This document shows, one piece after another, positions 46,101-58,100 of a DNA stretch of 64,000 nt (position 1 is the stretch's first letter; each line of letters starts with the position of its first letter). Made by a program: the position numbers and the translations under genes. Source of the stretch: Ephydatia muelleri (lineage: Eukaryota; Porifera; Demospongiae; Spongillida; Spongillidae); the NCBI GenBank assembly GCA_013339895.1, contig JABACO010000003.1, positions 641,635 to 705,634 on the forward strand, written 5' to 3'. Below the pieces are notes generated by a model. The model was not told where the DNA came from, searched no databases, and saw only the letters and a program-made list of their open reading frames with translations.

Positions 46101-49100
46101 GAATGTTGGCACACTGGGTGATCCAGGTCGCACTGCGCTCTCACTCTCCCCTATCCTCCTCCCGTCCAGTGCCCAGGCAAAGGGATATATCTCCTCCGTG
46201 CTCTGCTCCTGTTCCCCGGCCACACCCACTGCAGCCAGCGTTGGCATGGGAACGGCAACGTACTCCTCATCGGAGGAGGTGGGGTCAAGGTCTATGAGGA
46301 TCTCTGCCTCGTCCAGACCTCCATGATGGAAGTGGTACGCCCCTCCTCCCCCTCCCGCATATGCAGTCCTGCTGGAGGAGGGTTCTGTGTCTCTCCCCTC
46401 ATTGGTCGGAATCTCCTGGGACTCTATCTCCAGCTCATCAAAGCTGTCCTCTGGCAGCAGATCATCTTGCATTGAACCAAACTCCTTGCTCTCAGGGTGG
46501 AGGTGGATCCCATCGGGGGGCAAGGGGGCGTTCCTGGCCACGCCCACCTCACTCAGCAGGTAGGCACGTCGTATGTGCATCTGTCTGAGGACGGCTTGCT
46601 GAGGGTCCTCGTTCTGGTGTGGGGGCCTGAAGTTGAAAGTGGAGCTGGTGGAGTTGTAGCCCCGGGAGTTGAAGAAGTACTCTGCAGAGACGGAGCTGGC
46701 CCCCAGGGGTTTGGAGATACCAAAGCGAACGGGAACACTAGAGGCTTCAGCTGCCTCTGCCAGGTGATGGACTGCTAGCCATGAGAAGGATGTCAGGATA
46801 CTCCTGCATATGTGTGTGTGTACACGAGGGCATAATGTCAGGATACTCCTGCATATGTGTGTATGTACACGAGGGCATAATGTCAGGATACTCCTGCATA
46901 TGTGTGTGTGTACACGAGGGCATAATGTCAGGATACTCCTGCATATGTGTGTGTGTACACGAGGGTGCATAATGTCAGGATACTCCTGCATATGTGTACA
47001 TTGTGTCAGGATACTCTTGGATGTGTGTGGTACACGAGAATAGGGTTGAGATATTCTTATGTGCATGTGGGATGACCTCTAGTGGATTGCCCTACAACAC
47101 AGCAGTCCCTCCCTCCCCCACACTCACCTTAGTGTTTCCAGGGCTGTACCCACCCTGCTGCCGCCTTGGTTACCAGAAGCCACACCCCTGGCTGCACCCC
47201 TCTCCCTCAGCTCAGAGAAGGTGTTCTTGACTCTGCTGTGTTCCAGAGCCAACACCCTCACCACAGAGCCAAGAAACCTCTTCCCCACAAAGAGGGCCTG
47301 TGTCTCCTCACTCAGCAACGTGAGGCCATCAGGGGTGAAGGTGATGGTGTCCAATGGAGGACAGTTGGGAGACTCCAGACACTTGTTCATCCTGTCCACT
47401 ATCGTGGTTACCAGGGCAACCACCGTTGCCCGGTCCCCATTCAGCACCAGGTCTGCTGTGAAGCTGTCCAGGAGGTGTACCGGGGAGAGACGATGGGCGG
47501 AGTCTGTGTCATTTGGTACCTCCCCTTTACTCTGTTGCTTGGCAACATAGAAGCCGAGAACAGTACACACAACGCAGGGCCAGTTGGTGACCAGGGAGAG
47601 CAACATGTCGTTACCAGTGGGAAGTGTGCCTCCATTGGAACACGTTTCCCCTGACAACGGTATGCTCTCATCTGCCATGGATACGTCATGAACACCCGTC
47701 TCCACGTGGTTCCAAGAATCAGGGATGCTATGTCTTGATTCTGTTCCAAACAATTCCCGTTCGTTATCTGTATCCGGCACATCGGAATCGGCCGACTGGT
47801 TCAAAGAGTCCACTACACACTGAGCATCCTGTGACAGCGAGGGGACTTCCCCCAACAACCCGTGTGGGGTGTCAACATCCTGTTGCCCGGACACAAAGGC
47901 GTTATTGGTGTTGAGCATCTGGCTGGCAATAAATAGAGTCCTACCCAGGTCGTCATTGGAGAGGGAGTGGTGCAGTCCAAATAGAGTAGGCCGATAGCGT
48001 GAGAATATGGAGGAAAGGGAGTCGGTGTGGGGCTGGGGAACAGTGGAGGAGGTGGAGGTGGTGATGGTGGAGGTATGTTTCCCCTGGGGACGCTGGTGGT
48101 CCTTAAGAGCAGCGAGACATCTAGGGTTGTGCACAAGTGAGGCCAGTACTGTCTCCCCCACACCATCCCTGGTGGTGGCTACATCAGGATGGGAGAGGAG
48201 TCTGTTGAGAAGCTCGTGAGCCAACTTATAGCTGGAGAACTGCATGTGTGTGTGTGTGTGTGCGTGTGTGTATGTGTGAGTATATATGCATGTGCACACA
48301 GTGTGACAGAAATACACATTCTGTAAGTTTCACATCCTCACTTCATTGTTTTACAATAACAAATGTATGTGGGATTAGACATCATTTCAAGTAACAACTG
48401 CTGTTTAGGAAGACAAGAAGGCATCCACCCATCCACACCCTCTCACAGCCACACCCACTCACAACCACACCCTCCACACCCACACACCCTCACAACCACA
48501 TCCCATTACAACCAAACCCTGAGCTCACCTCCTCCCCAGCCACCAACAGCTTCTTTCTCTCAGAGCCTCTTTTTTTCATCCTGGACCCCAGCTGGGATAA
48601 GGATACTGGCCCCTCCCCTTCCTCCTCCCCCTCCGAGTTGCTCACATGTACTCTGAGTACACTCATGGCAGAGGTGTGTCCAAAGGCAGTGGTCCGAGAG
48701 AGGGATGAAGCCACTCTGAACTCCTGCATCTCCTTCATGGCAGCCCTCAGCTGAGTGATGTCACCAAAGTGAACCACGCCCCTCTGGTGGGCGTTGCCCC
48801 CGCTATCAGACTCGAAGAAGTTGGCGTGTGGGTTTCTACGGCGACGCCTGGTGATCATCCTCTGCAGGGCTCTCGAGGTGCGTCCACTGGAAGTGGGGAG
48901 GCCGGAGGGGAAGGGGCCACCGGAGACCGAGGGAAAGAAGGCCACGCCCACAGACTCAGCATCCCTCTGCCCCAGACCGTTGGCATCCGAGTCTTCCGAG
49001 TCAGAGGAGCTGCTCTTGCTGTCAGAGGAGGTGGAGCTTTGGGCGGAGCCTTTGTACACCTCTGCCTTGTACACGGAAGGGTAGCGGGTTTGGAAGAGCT

Positions 49101-52100
49101 TGAGCAGCTGCTGAGCAGTGAACCCAGGGGGAACATTGGACACTCGAAGGAGCTTTGTGCGGGCATCGTACACAGGAGTGAGGGAGGAGAGGAGGAGTTG
49201 GAGTGATGTCATCCCCAGAGAGGGGGCAGAGCCTAGGACCGCACGTCTGAACAGAGTACTGGAGTGGTCAGAGTTGGGGGGGTGGCCACGAGTCCCCTGA
49301 CCCTCCACAAAGGCGAGGATCTTGAGGGCAGCGGCATAGTTTCGATGTACCACTGCACTCATGAAGGGTGTGTGTCCTTCAATATTGGCACTGCACAACT
49401 GTGAAGACAACACGAAACCTTCAAATAGCTTATTTAACCCCTTAACATAACATTGCGCTAACCCTTTAATTAATGTTTAACCCCACTATATTTAACCCAA
49501 TTAACTCCAAACAAGCTTTTTAACATTATTTAACCCCTTACAAAAATCTTACCCACACATGCTATCACAAGTGTTGCAGATCAACTTTAACCCTTTCAAC
49601 ACACCTAGGGGGCCTACACTAAGTCCCTACCAATTTCAAGACAATGGGTTCCAGCTCACGACAGCTCAGCACACGTTCCAAGATGGCAAGACGTCTCTGT
49701 GCCAGCCTCTCAACAGGGGGCGGGGCACTGGTGTGGGGAGGGGGAGGAGGGTCAGCGCTCTGGTACCGGTACCGGAGTTCTTCAAAGCTCTGGTCATGGT
49801 GCGGGGGATGGCAGGTCACAGACTGGTACCGCACCAGACTGCGCTCTCCGGCCACTAGGGGTAGGGGTTAAGAGTGGTAGCCATGGGAACATAATGAGAT
49901 GATGGGATATGACAGAGCGTGTGATGCTTGTGCACACACAAAACTACACACAAAGGAAAGAATGCTTCTCTTTGAAATGATCACATACTATCCAATTCCC
50001 ATTTCTTCATGTTTAACCCCTTACATCTTAGTCTGTCATACCTCGATAGGCCTTGAATGTGGTGTTCTGGTCCTCTGGGGGCTTGGCTTGCAGCCCCTCC
50101 CTCTCCTCTGGGTCCAGCTGGCAGCACATGTGCAGTATGGAGGCATTGCCTGCTGTCCTCTCCAAGAGGCAATCCAAGGGGGTGGGGTCTACACGAGACC
50201 CCTCCCCCTTATTGGAGGGGATAGGGCGTGGCTCTTCACTTTCGGTAAAGTCTATTTTAAGCCTCTTGGAAGGTCCACCCTCATGCTGGGGACTGGAGTG
50301 GATCCGCTTGGAGCCATCCTCACTCTGCTTAGGACTGGAATGGGGACTGCTGGCATTGTCCCCATTGGGTGACGAGTGCACGCCATTGACCACACCCTCC
50401 ATGACATCATTGTGAGTCACCTGACGACCCAGCTGGCTTAAAATGGCTTCCACCTGAGGCACGTTCCCAGCCAGTACGTGTGGCATCAAGATGACCTTCC
50501 TGGGGACTAGAGCGAGAGAGAGTGTGTGTGTGTGTGTGTTGTGTGCAGCGATAGGGTGGTGTGTGTGGTCAGATTTGGCAGTGTTGGTACATTGTGTACC
50601 ACCATAACACACAACAAACAAACAACACAATAACAGATACACTACATACGGACCCTTGTCCCAGGTTTAACACGGAATGGTTAACTAATCAGGTGGCTCA
50701 CCCAGCACAAAGAGCAGCACATTGGTATCCCTGGTAACGGCATGCAGACGTGAGGTCACAGAGCTGTACGGGCACGACAGACGACACGCCTTGGAGGAAG
50801 AGCCACTGGTGGGCGTCGGCTTGAGCCTCAGGCCATCACAGAGTGGATGGATGATCCCATTGGAGTCCTTCAAGAGAAGTCTGGAGTGATAGATGGGGAT
50901 GAGGGTGGCTCCCGTGTCGCCATGGATGCACGGAAACCCGCCCCTCCCTTCATTCGAACGCTCGGGCGTGGCAGTGGGTGTGGCCCTAAGCCTCCTGCAC
51001 ACAGAAGCCAGCTCCTCATCCTCGACAAGCCCCGCCTCCAACGAAGCCACGCCTTCCTCCTCCACAGTACACCTGTGTGGGCGTGAGTCCTTCTTCCCCC
51101 TCCCCACGGCCACAAAGGAGGTGGAGGTGTAGGGTCCCTCACTGGCGTGCGAGGAACACACCAAGAAGGCCTTGCCGTCACTCACCCTCTCCACTAGAAG
51201 GGTGGGGCCCTCGTCCCCAGACACCAGTGAAAGGGGGCGGTGCCCGCAGATACAGAGGGATGGGGAGGAGTCGTCCTCGCTCGAGCAGCTGGACCCTCCC
51301 ACCATGTGGGGCGTGGCCTTGGAGCTGTCCAGTATGTTCACCGGGGCATGTTGCACGATCCCTGCAACATGACGGGAAGCAGCCTTGCCGAGGGGGGTGG
51401 GTGTGGGGAGGAGGGGGGTGTTGGAAGCCGACGCCTTCTTCGACCTTGCCCCCTTGGACCTAGCCCCCCCAAGGCAGGGGGATTCCCTCTCGGACTGCTC
51501 GAGACATGCCTCCAGCTCAGACAGCTTGAACACCTTGAGGGAGCTCTTGGATGAGGTATGGGTGGCAGGGTCATAGGAGATGTCGATGACCGCCTGCTGC
51601 TGGTCTATGGCCACCGCACGACCCAAGATGGCGGGCGAGTCATCCAGGAACACCACGTCCGACACCTTCCACAGCTTGATGTCGCTGAACTGCTCCAGCG
51701 AAGGGGATGGGGAAGAGGAGGATACGCCCACCCCCGAGCGTGCGGCTGAACGTGTCGTCATGTACGACTTCCGCTTCGAGGCCCTGCCCCCTTCCCCCAT
51801 GGAGGGCGTGGCAAAGGTCTTGACCATGATGGTGGACTTGGGGTCGATGCTGGTTCTCTCCAAGATGCTCACTGTCCGCCCCACACAAGGGCCAGTGGTG
51901 GGACAGTTGTAGAAGACGATGGCATTGGGGCCGCAGGGAGGGCCGTTCTTCAGACGCACAAGACACCCCTCTGCTATGGTCCCCCTCAGTGAGGATGGGG
52001 AGGAGTGGTGGGAGGAGCCATGATCTGACCGCTGGGCCTGTGGACAGAGACCCCTGGAGGGGAGGAGAAAGAAGAAAAGGGAGGGGAGAGGGAGGAGGAG

Positions 52101-55100
52101 GGCGAGGAGAAAGGGGAGGGGAGAGGGGGAGGGAGGAAGGGAGATGAAGGAAGTGAGAGGGAGAGAGAGGGGAGGGGAGAGGGAGGAGGTGGGTGAGGAG
52201 AAAGGGGAGGGAGGAGAAGAAAAGGACGGAGGGGGAGAGGTAGAAGAGAACAGAGATGATGTGGGGAGGTCACATGATCTCGTATCTTACCACCAGTACA
52301 CCTGGCCAGATGTGGTCACCACGGTGGTGATGAAGTTGGACACAGACACTTTCACTATCGGGTCTTTTGTGAATTCTGCGTATTCCAGGGCCTCGTGACT
52401 GAGGGACTGGATCAGGGAGGGAGGCCCGTTGGAGGTGCACTCTTAATGGAAGAGAGGAGACTGGTGATTGTAGGCCACGTTGGTTGTCATGTTGCATTGC
52501 ACCATGGCAACCCAACCACACCCACCATGCAGTGGGAAAAAGGTGGCAAAATACGAATACAACCTCTGGATGAATGTATATCACTACACTCAGCATGCAT
52601 TTACAGTGTGATCAAATAATAAATTTAAACCCCTTTTACATGTAACAAAAGTATGTTGACTACAGTGCTATTCCAGCACGTACGAACAACATGGATTGCA
52701 CTTGCACCCCTTCATTAGCATGGACCCTCAATCATCAAGCCACCTGTGCCATGATGTCCAGATTTGCTCTGACTAGTAATGTGTGCTTACTTCCCCCTCC
52801 ACACACTAATGCCCCACACACTAATGCCCCTCTCCATCCACACCCCTCCCTCCACACCTCTCCCTCCACATACTAATGCCCTTCTCCCTCCACACACTAA
52901 TGCCCCTCTCCCTCCTCCCCTCCCCCTCCACACACTAATGCCCCTCTCCCTCCACACACTAATGCCCCTCTCCTTCCACACCTCTCCCTCCACACACTAA
53001 TGCCCTTCTCCCTCCACACACTAATGCCCCTCTCCTTCCACACCTCTCCCTCCACACACTAATGCCCCTCTCCCTCCACACCTCTCCCTCCACACACTAA
53101 TGCCCCTCTCCCTCCACACCTCTCCCTCCACACACTAATGCCCTTCTCCCTCCACACACTAATGCCCCTATCCTTCCACACCTCTCCCTCCACACACTAA
53201 TGCCCCTCTCCTTCCACACCTCTCCCTCCACACACTAATGCCCCTCTCCCTCCACACCTCTCCCTCCACACACTAATGCCCCTCTCCCTCCACACCTCTC
53301 CCTCCACACACTAATGCCCTTCTCCCTCCACACACTAATGCCCCTCTCCTTCCACACCTCTCCCTCCACACACTAATGCCCCTCACCCTCCACACCTCTC
53401 CCTCCACACACTAATGCCCCTCTCCCTCCACACCTCTCCCTCCACATACTAATGCCCTTCTCCCTCCACGCACTAATGCCCCTCTCCTTCCACACCTCTC
53501 CCTCCACATACTAATGCCCTTCTCCCTCCACACACTAATGCCCCTCTCCTTCCACACCTCTGCCTCCACACACTAATGCCCCTCTCCCTCCACACCTCTC
53601 CCTCCACACACTAATGCCCTTCTCCCTCCACACACTAATGCCCCTCTCCTTCCACACCTCTCCCTCCACATACTAATGCCCTTCTCCCTCCACACACTAA
53701 TGCCCCTCTCCTTCCACACCTCTGCCTCCACACACTAATGCCCCTCTCCCTCCACACCTCTCCCTCCACATACTAATGCCCTTCTCCCTCCACATACTAA
53801 TGCCCTTCTCCCTCCACACACTAATGCCCCTCTCCCTCCTCACCTCCCCCTCCACACACTAATGCCCCTCTCCCTCCACACCTCTCCCTCCACACACTAA
53901 TGCCCTTCTCCCTCCACGCACTAATGCCCCTCTCCTTCCACACCTCTGCCTCCACACACTAATGCCCCTCTCCCTCCACACCTCTCCCTCCACACACTAA
54001 TGCCCCTCTCCCTCCACACCTCTCCCTCCACATACTAATGCCCTTCTCCCTCCACGCACTAATGCCCCTCTCCTTCCACACCTCTCCCTCCACATACTAA
54101 TGCCCTTCTCCCTCCACACACTAATGCCCCTCTCCTTCCACACCTCTGCCTCCACACACTAATGCCCCTCTCCCTCCACACCTCTCCCTCCACACACTAA
54201 TGCCCTTCTCCCTCCACACACTAATGCCCCTCTCCTTCCACACCTCTCCCTCCACATACTAATGCCCTTCTCCCTCCACACACTAATGCCCCTCTCCTTC
54301 CACACCTCTGCCTCCACACACTAATGCCCCTCTCCCTCCACACCTCTCCCTCCACATACTAATGCCCTTCTCCCTCCACATACTAATGCCCTTCTCCCTC
54401 CACACACTAATGCCCCTCTCCCTCCTCACCTCCCCCTCCACACACTAATGCCCCTCTCCCTCCACACCTCTCCCTCCACACACTAATGCCCTTCTCCCTC
54501 CACGCACTAATGCCCCTCTCCTTCCACACCTCTGCCTCCACACACTAATGCCCCTCTCCCTCCACACCTCTCCCTCCACACACTAATGCCCCTCTCCCTC
54601 CACACCTCTCCCTCCACATACTAATGCCCTTCTCCCTCCACGCACTAATGCCCCTCTCCTTCCACACCTCTCCCTCCACATACTAATGCCCTTCTCCCTC
54701 CACACACTAATGCCCCTCTCCTTCCACACCTCTGCCTCCACACACTAATGCCCCTCTTCCTCCACACCTCTCCCTCCACACACTAATGCCCTTCTCCCTC
54801 CACACACTAATGCCCCTCTCCTTCCACACCTCTCCCTCCACATACTAATGCCCTTCTCCCTCCACACACTAATGCCCCTCTCCTTCCACACCTCTGCCTC
54901 CACACACTAATGCCCCTCTCCCTCCACACCTCTCCCTCCACACACTAATGCCCTTCTCCCTCCACACACTAATGCCCCTCTCCCTCCTCACCTCCCCCTC
55001 CACACACTAATGCCCCTCTCCCTCCACACCTCTCCCTCCACACACTAATGCCCCTCTCCCTCCACACCTCTCCCTCCACACACTAATACCCTCTCCCTCC

Positions 55101-58100
55101 ACACACTAATGCCCTTCCCTCCACACAATAATGCCCCTCTCCCTCCACACACTAATGCCCCTCTCCCTCCACACACTAATGCCCCTCCCCTCCACACACA
55201 ATGCCCTCTCCCTCCACACTAATGCCCCTCTCCCTCCACACTAATGCCCCTCTCCCTCCCATGCCCCCCTCTCCCTCCACATCCACACTCTCCCTCCACT
55301 AATGCCCCTCTCCCTCCCCTCCCCTCCACACCTCTCCCTCCACACACTAATACCCTCTCCCTCCACACACTAATGCCCTTCTCCCTCCACACAATAATGC
55401 CCCTCTCCCTCCCACACTAATGCCCTCTCTCCCTCCACACCTCTCCTCCACACACTAATGCCCCTCTCCCTCCACACACTAATGCCCCTCTCCCTCCACA
55501 ACTAAGCCCCTCTCCCTCCACACTATGGCCCCTCTCCCTCCACAGCACTAATGCCCCTCTCCCTCCACACCTCTCCCTCCACACACTAATGACCCCTGCC
55601 CTCCTCCACACACTAATGCCCTCTTCCCTCTCCTCCACAACCTCTCCCTCCACACACTAATCAACCTACTCATCTCCCTCCACACACTAAATGCCCTCCC
55701 TCCCTCCACTACGAATGCCCCTCTCCCCTCACACACTAATGCCCCTCTATTCCAATAGGCCCCTCTCCCATCCACCTCTCCCTCACACACTAATGCCCCG
55801 CTCGCCTGCCACACCTCTCCCTCCACACACTAATGCCCCTCTCCCTCCACACTAATGCCCTCTCCCTCCACACACTAATGCCCCTCGCCGTTCCACACCT
55901 CTCCCTCCACACACTAATGCCCCTCTACCTCCCCACACCTCTCCCTCCACACACTAATACCCTCTCCCTCCACACACTAATGCCCTATCTCGCTCCACAC
56001 AATAATGCCCCTCTCCCTCCACACACTAATGCCCCTCTCCCTCCACACCTCTCCCTCCACACACTAATGCCCCTCTCCCTCCACACACTAATGCCCCTCT
56101 CCCTCCACACTAATGCCCCTCTCCCTCCACACACTAATGCCCCTCTCCCTCCACACCTCTCCCTTCACACACTAATGCCCCTCTCCCTCCACACACTAAT
56201 GCCCCTCTCCCTCCACACACTAATGCCCCTCTCCCTCCACACTAATGCCCCTCTCCCTCCACACACTAATGCCCCTCTCCCTCCACACCTCTCCCTCCAC
56301 ACACTAATGCCCCTCTCCCTCCACACACTAATGCCCTTCTCCCTCCACACCCCTCCCTCCACACAGTAATGCCCCCTCTCCCTCCTCACCTCTCCCTCCA
56401 CACACTAATGCCCCTCTCCCTCCACATACTAATGCCCTTCTCCCTCCACACCCCTCCCTCCACACACTAATGCCCCTCTCCTTCCACACCCCTCCCTCCA
56501 CACACTAATGCCCCTCTCCCTCCACACACTAATGCCCCTCTCCCTCCACACACTAATGCCCCTCTCCCTCCACACACTAATGCCCCTCTCCCTCCACACC
56601 TCTCCCTCCACACCCCTCCCTCCACACACTAATGCCCTTCTCCCTCCACACACTAATGCCCCTCTCCCTCCACACCTCTCCCTCCACACACTAATGCCCC
56701 TCTCCCTCCACACACTAATGCCCCTCTCCCTCCACACCTCTCCCTCCACACCCCTCCCTCCACACACTAATGCCCTTCTCCCTCCACACACTAATGCCCC
56801 TCTCCCTCCACACCTCTCCCTCCACACACTAATGCCCCTCTCCCTCCACACACTAATGCCCCTCTCCCTCCACACACTAATGCCCCTCTCCCTCCACACA
56901 CAAATGCCCCTCTCCCTCCACACACTAATACCCTCTCCCTCCACACACTAATGCCCTTCTCCCTCCACACAATAATGCCCCCTCTCCCTCCACACACTAA
57001 TGCCCCCTCTCCCTCCACACCTCTCCCTCCACACACTAATGCCCCTCTCCCTCCACACACTAATGCCCCTCTCCCTCCACACTAATGCCCCTCTCCTCCA
57101 CACACTAATGCCCCTCTCCCTCCACACCTCTCCCTCCACACACTAATGCCCCTCTCCCTCCACACCTCTCCCTTCACACACTAATGCCCCTCTCCCTCCA
57201 CACCTCTCCCTCCACACACTAATACCCTCTCCCTCCACACACTAATGCCCTTCTCCCTCCACACAATAATGCCCCTCTCCCTCCACACACTAATGCCCCT
57301 CTCCCTCCACACCTCTCCCTCCACACACTAATGCCCCTCTCCCTCCACACACTAATGCCCCTCTCCCTCCACACTAATGCCCCTCTCCCTCCACACACTA
57401 ATGCCCCTCTCCCTCCACACCTCTCCCTCCACACACTAATGCCCCTCTCCCTCCACACCTCTCCCTTCACACACTAATGCCCCTCTCCCTCCACACCTCT
57501 CCCTCCACACACTAATACCCTCTCCCTCCACACACTAATGCCCCTCTCCCTCCACACTAATGCCCCTCTCCCTCCACACACTAATGCCCCTCTCCCTCCA
57601 CACCTCTCCCTCCACACACTAATGCCCCTCTCCCTCCACACCTCTCCCTCCACACACTAATGCCCCTCTCCCTCCACACTAATGCCCCTCTCCCTCCACA
57701 CACTAATGCCCCTCTCCTTCCACACCTCTCCCTCCACACACTAATGCCCCTCTCCCTCCACACCTCTCCCTCCACACACTAATACCCTCTCCCTCCACAC
57801 ACTAATGCCCTTCTCCCTCCACACAATAATGCCCCTCTCCCTCCACACACTAATGCCCCTCTCCCTCCACACCTCTCCCTCCACACACTAATGCCCCTCT
57901 CCCTCCACACACTAATGCCCCTCTCCCTCCACACACTAATGCCCCTCTCCCTCCACACCTCTCCCTTCACACACTAATGCCCCTCTCCCTCCACACACTA
58001 ATGCCCCTCTCCCTCCACACACTAATGCCCCTCTCCCTCCACACTAATGCCCCTCTCCCTCCACACACTAATGCCCCTCTCCCTCCACACCTCTCCCTCC

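Noticed and set aside
50847..51576. Several plus-strand ORFs of 60-130 codons opposite UBR5 exon 4
   Set aside because: Shadows of the GC-rich coding exon; no splice support or recognisable domain, whereas the minus frame is conserved UBR5.
56429..56944. Long open frames (MEGE/WRERGISV and SLHTLMPL types) across 52.8-59.4 kb on both strands
   Set aside because: They are produced by the 24-bp repeat, whose length is a multiple of three. All frames stay open, composition is trivial, and the region is a UBR5 intron.
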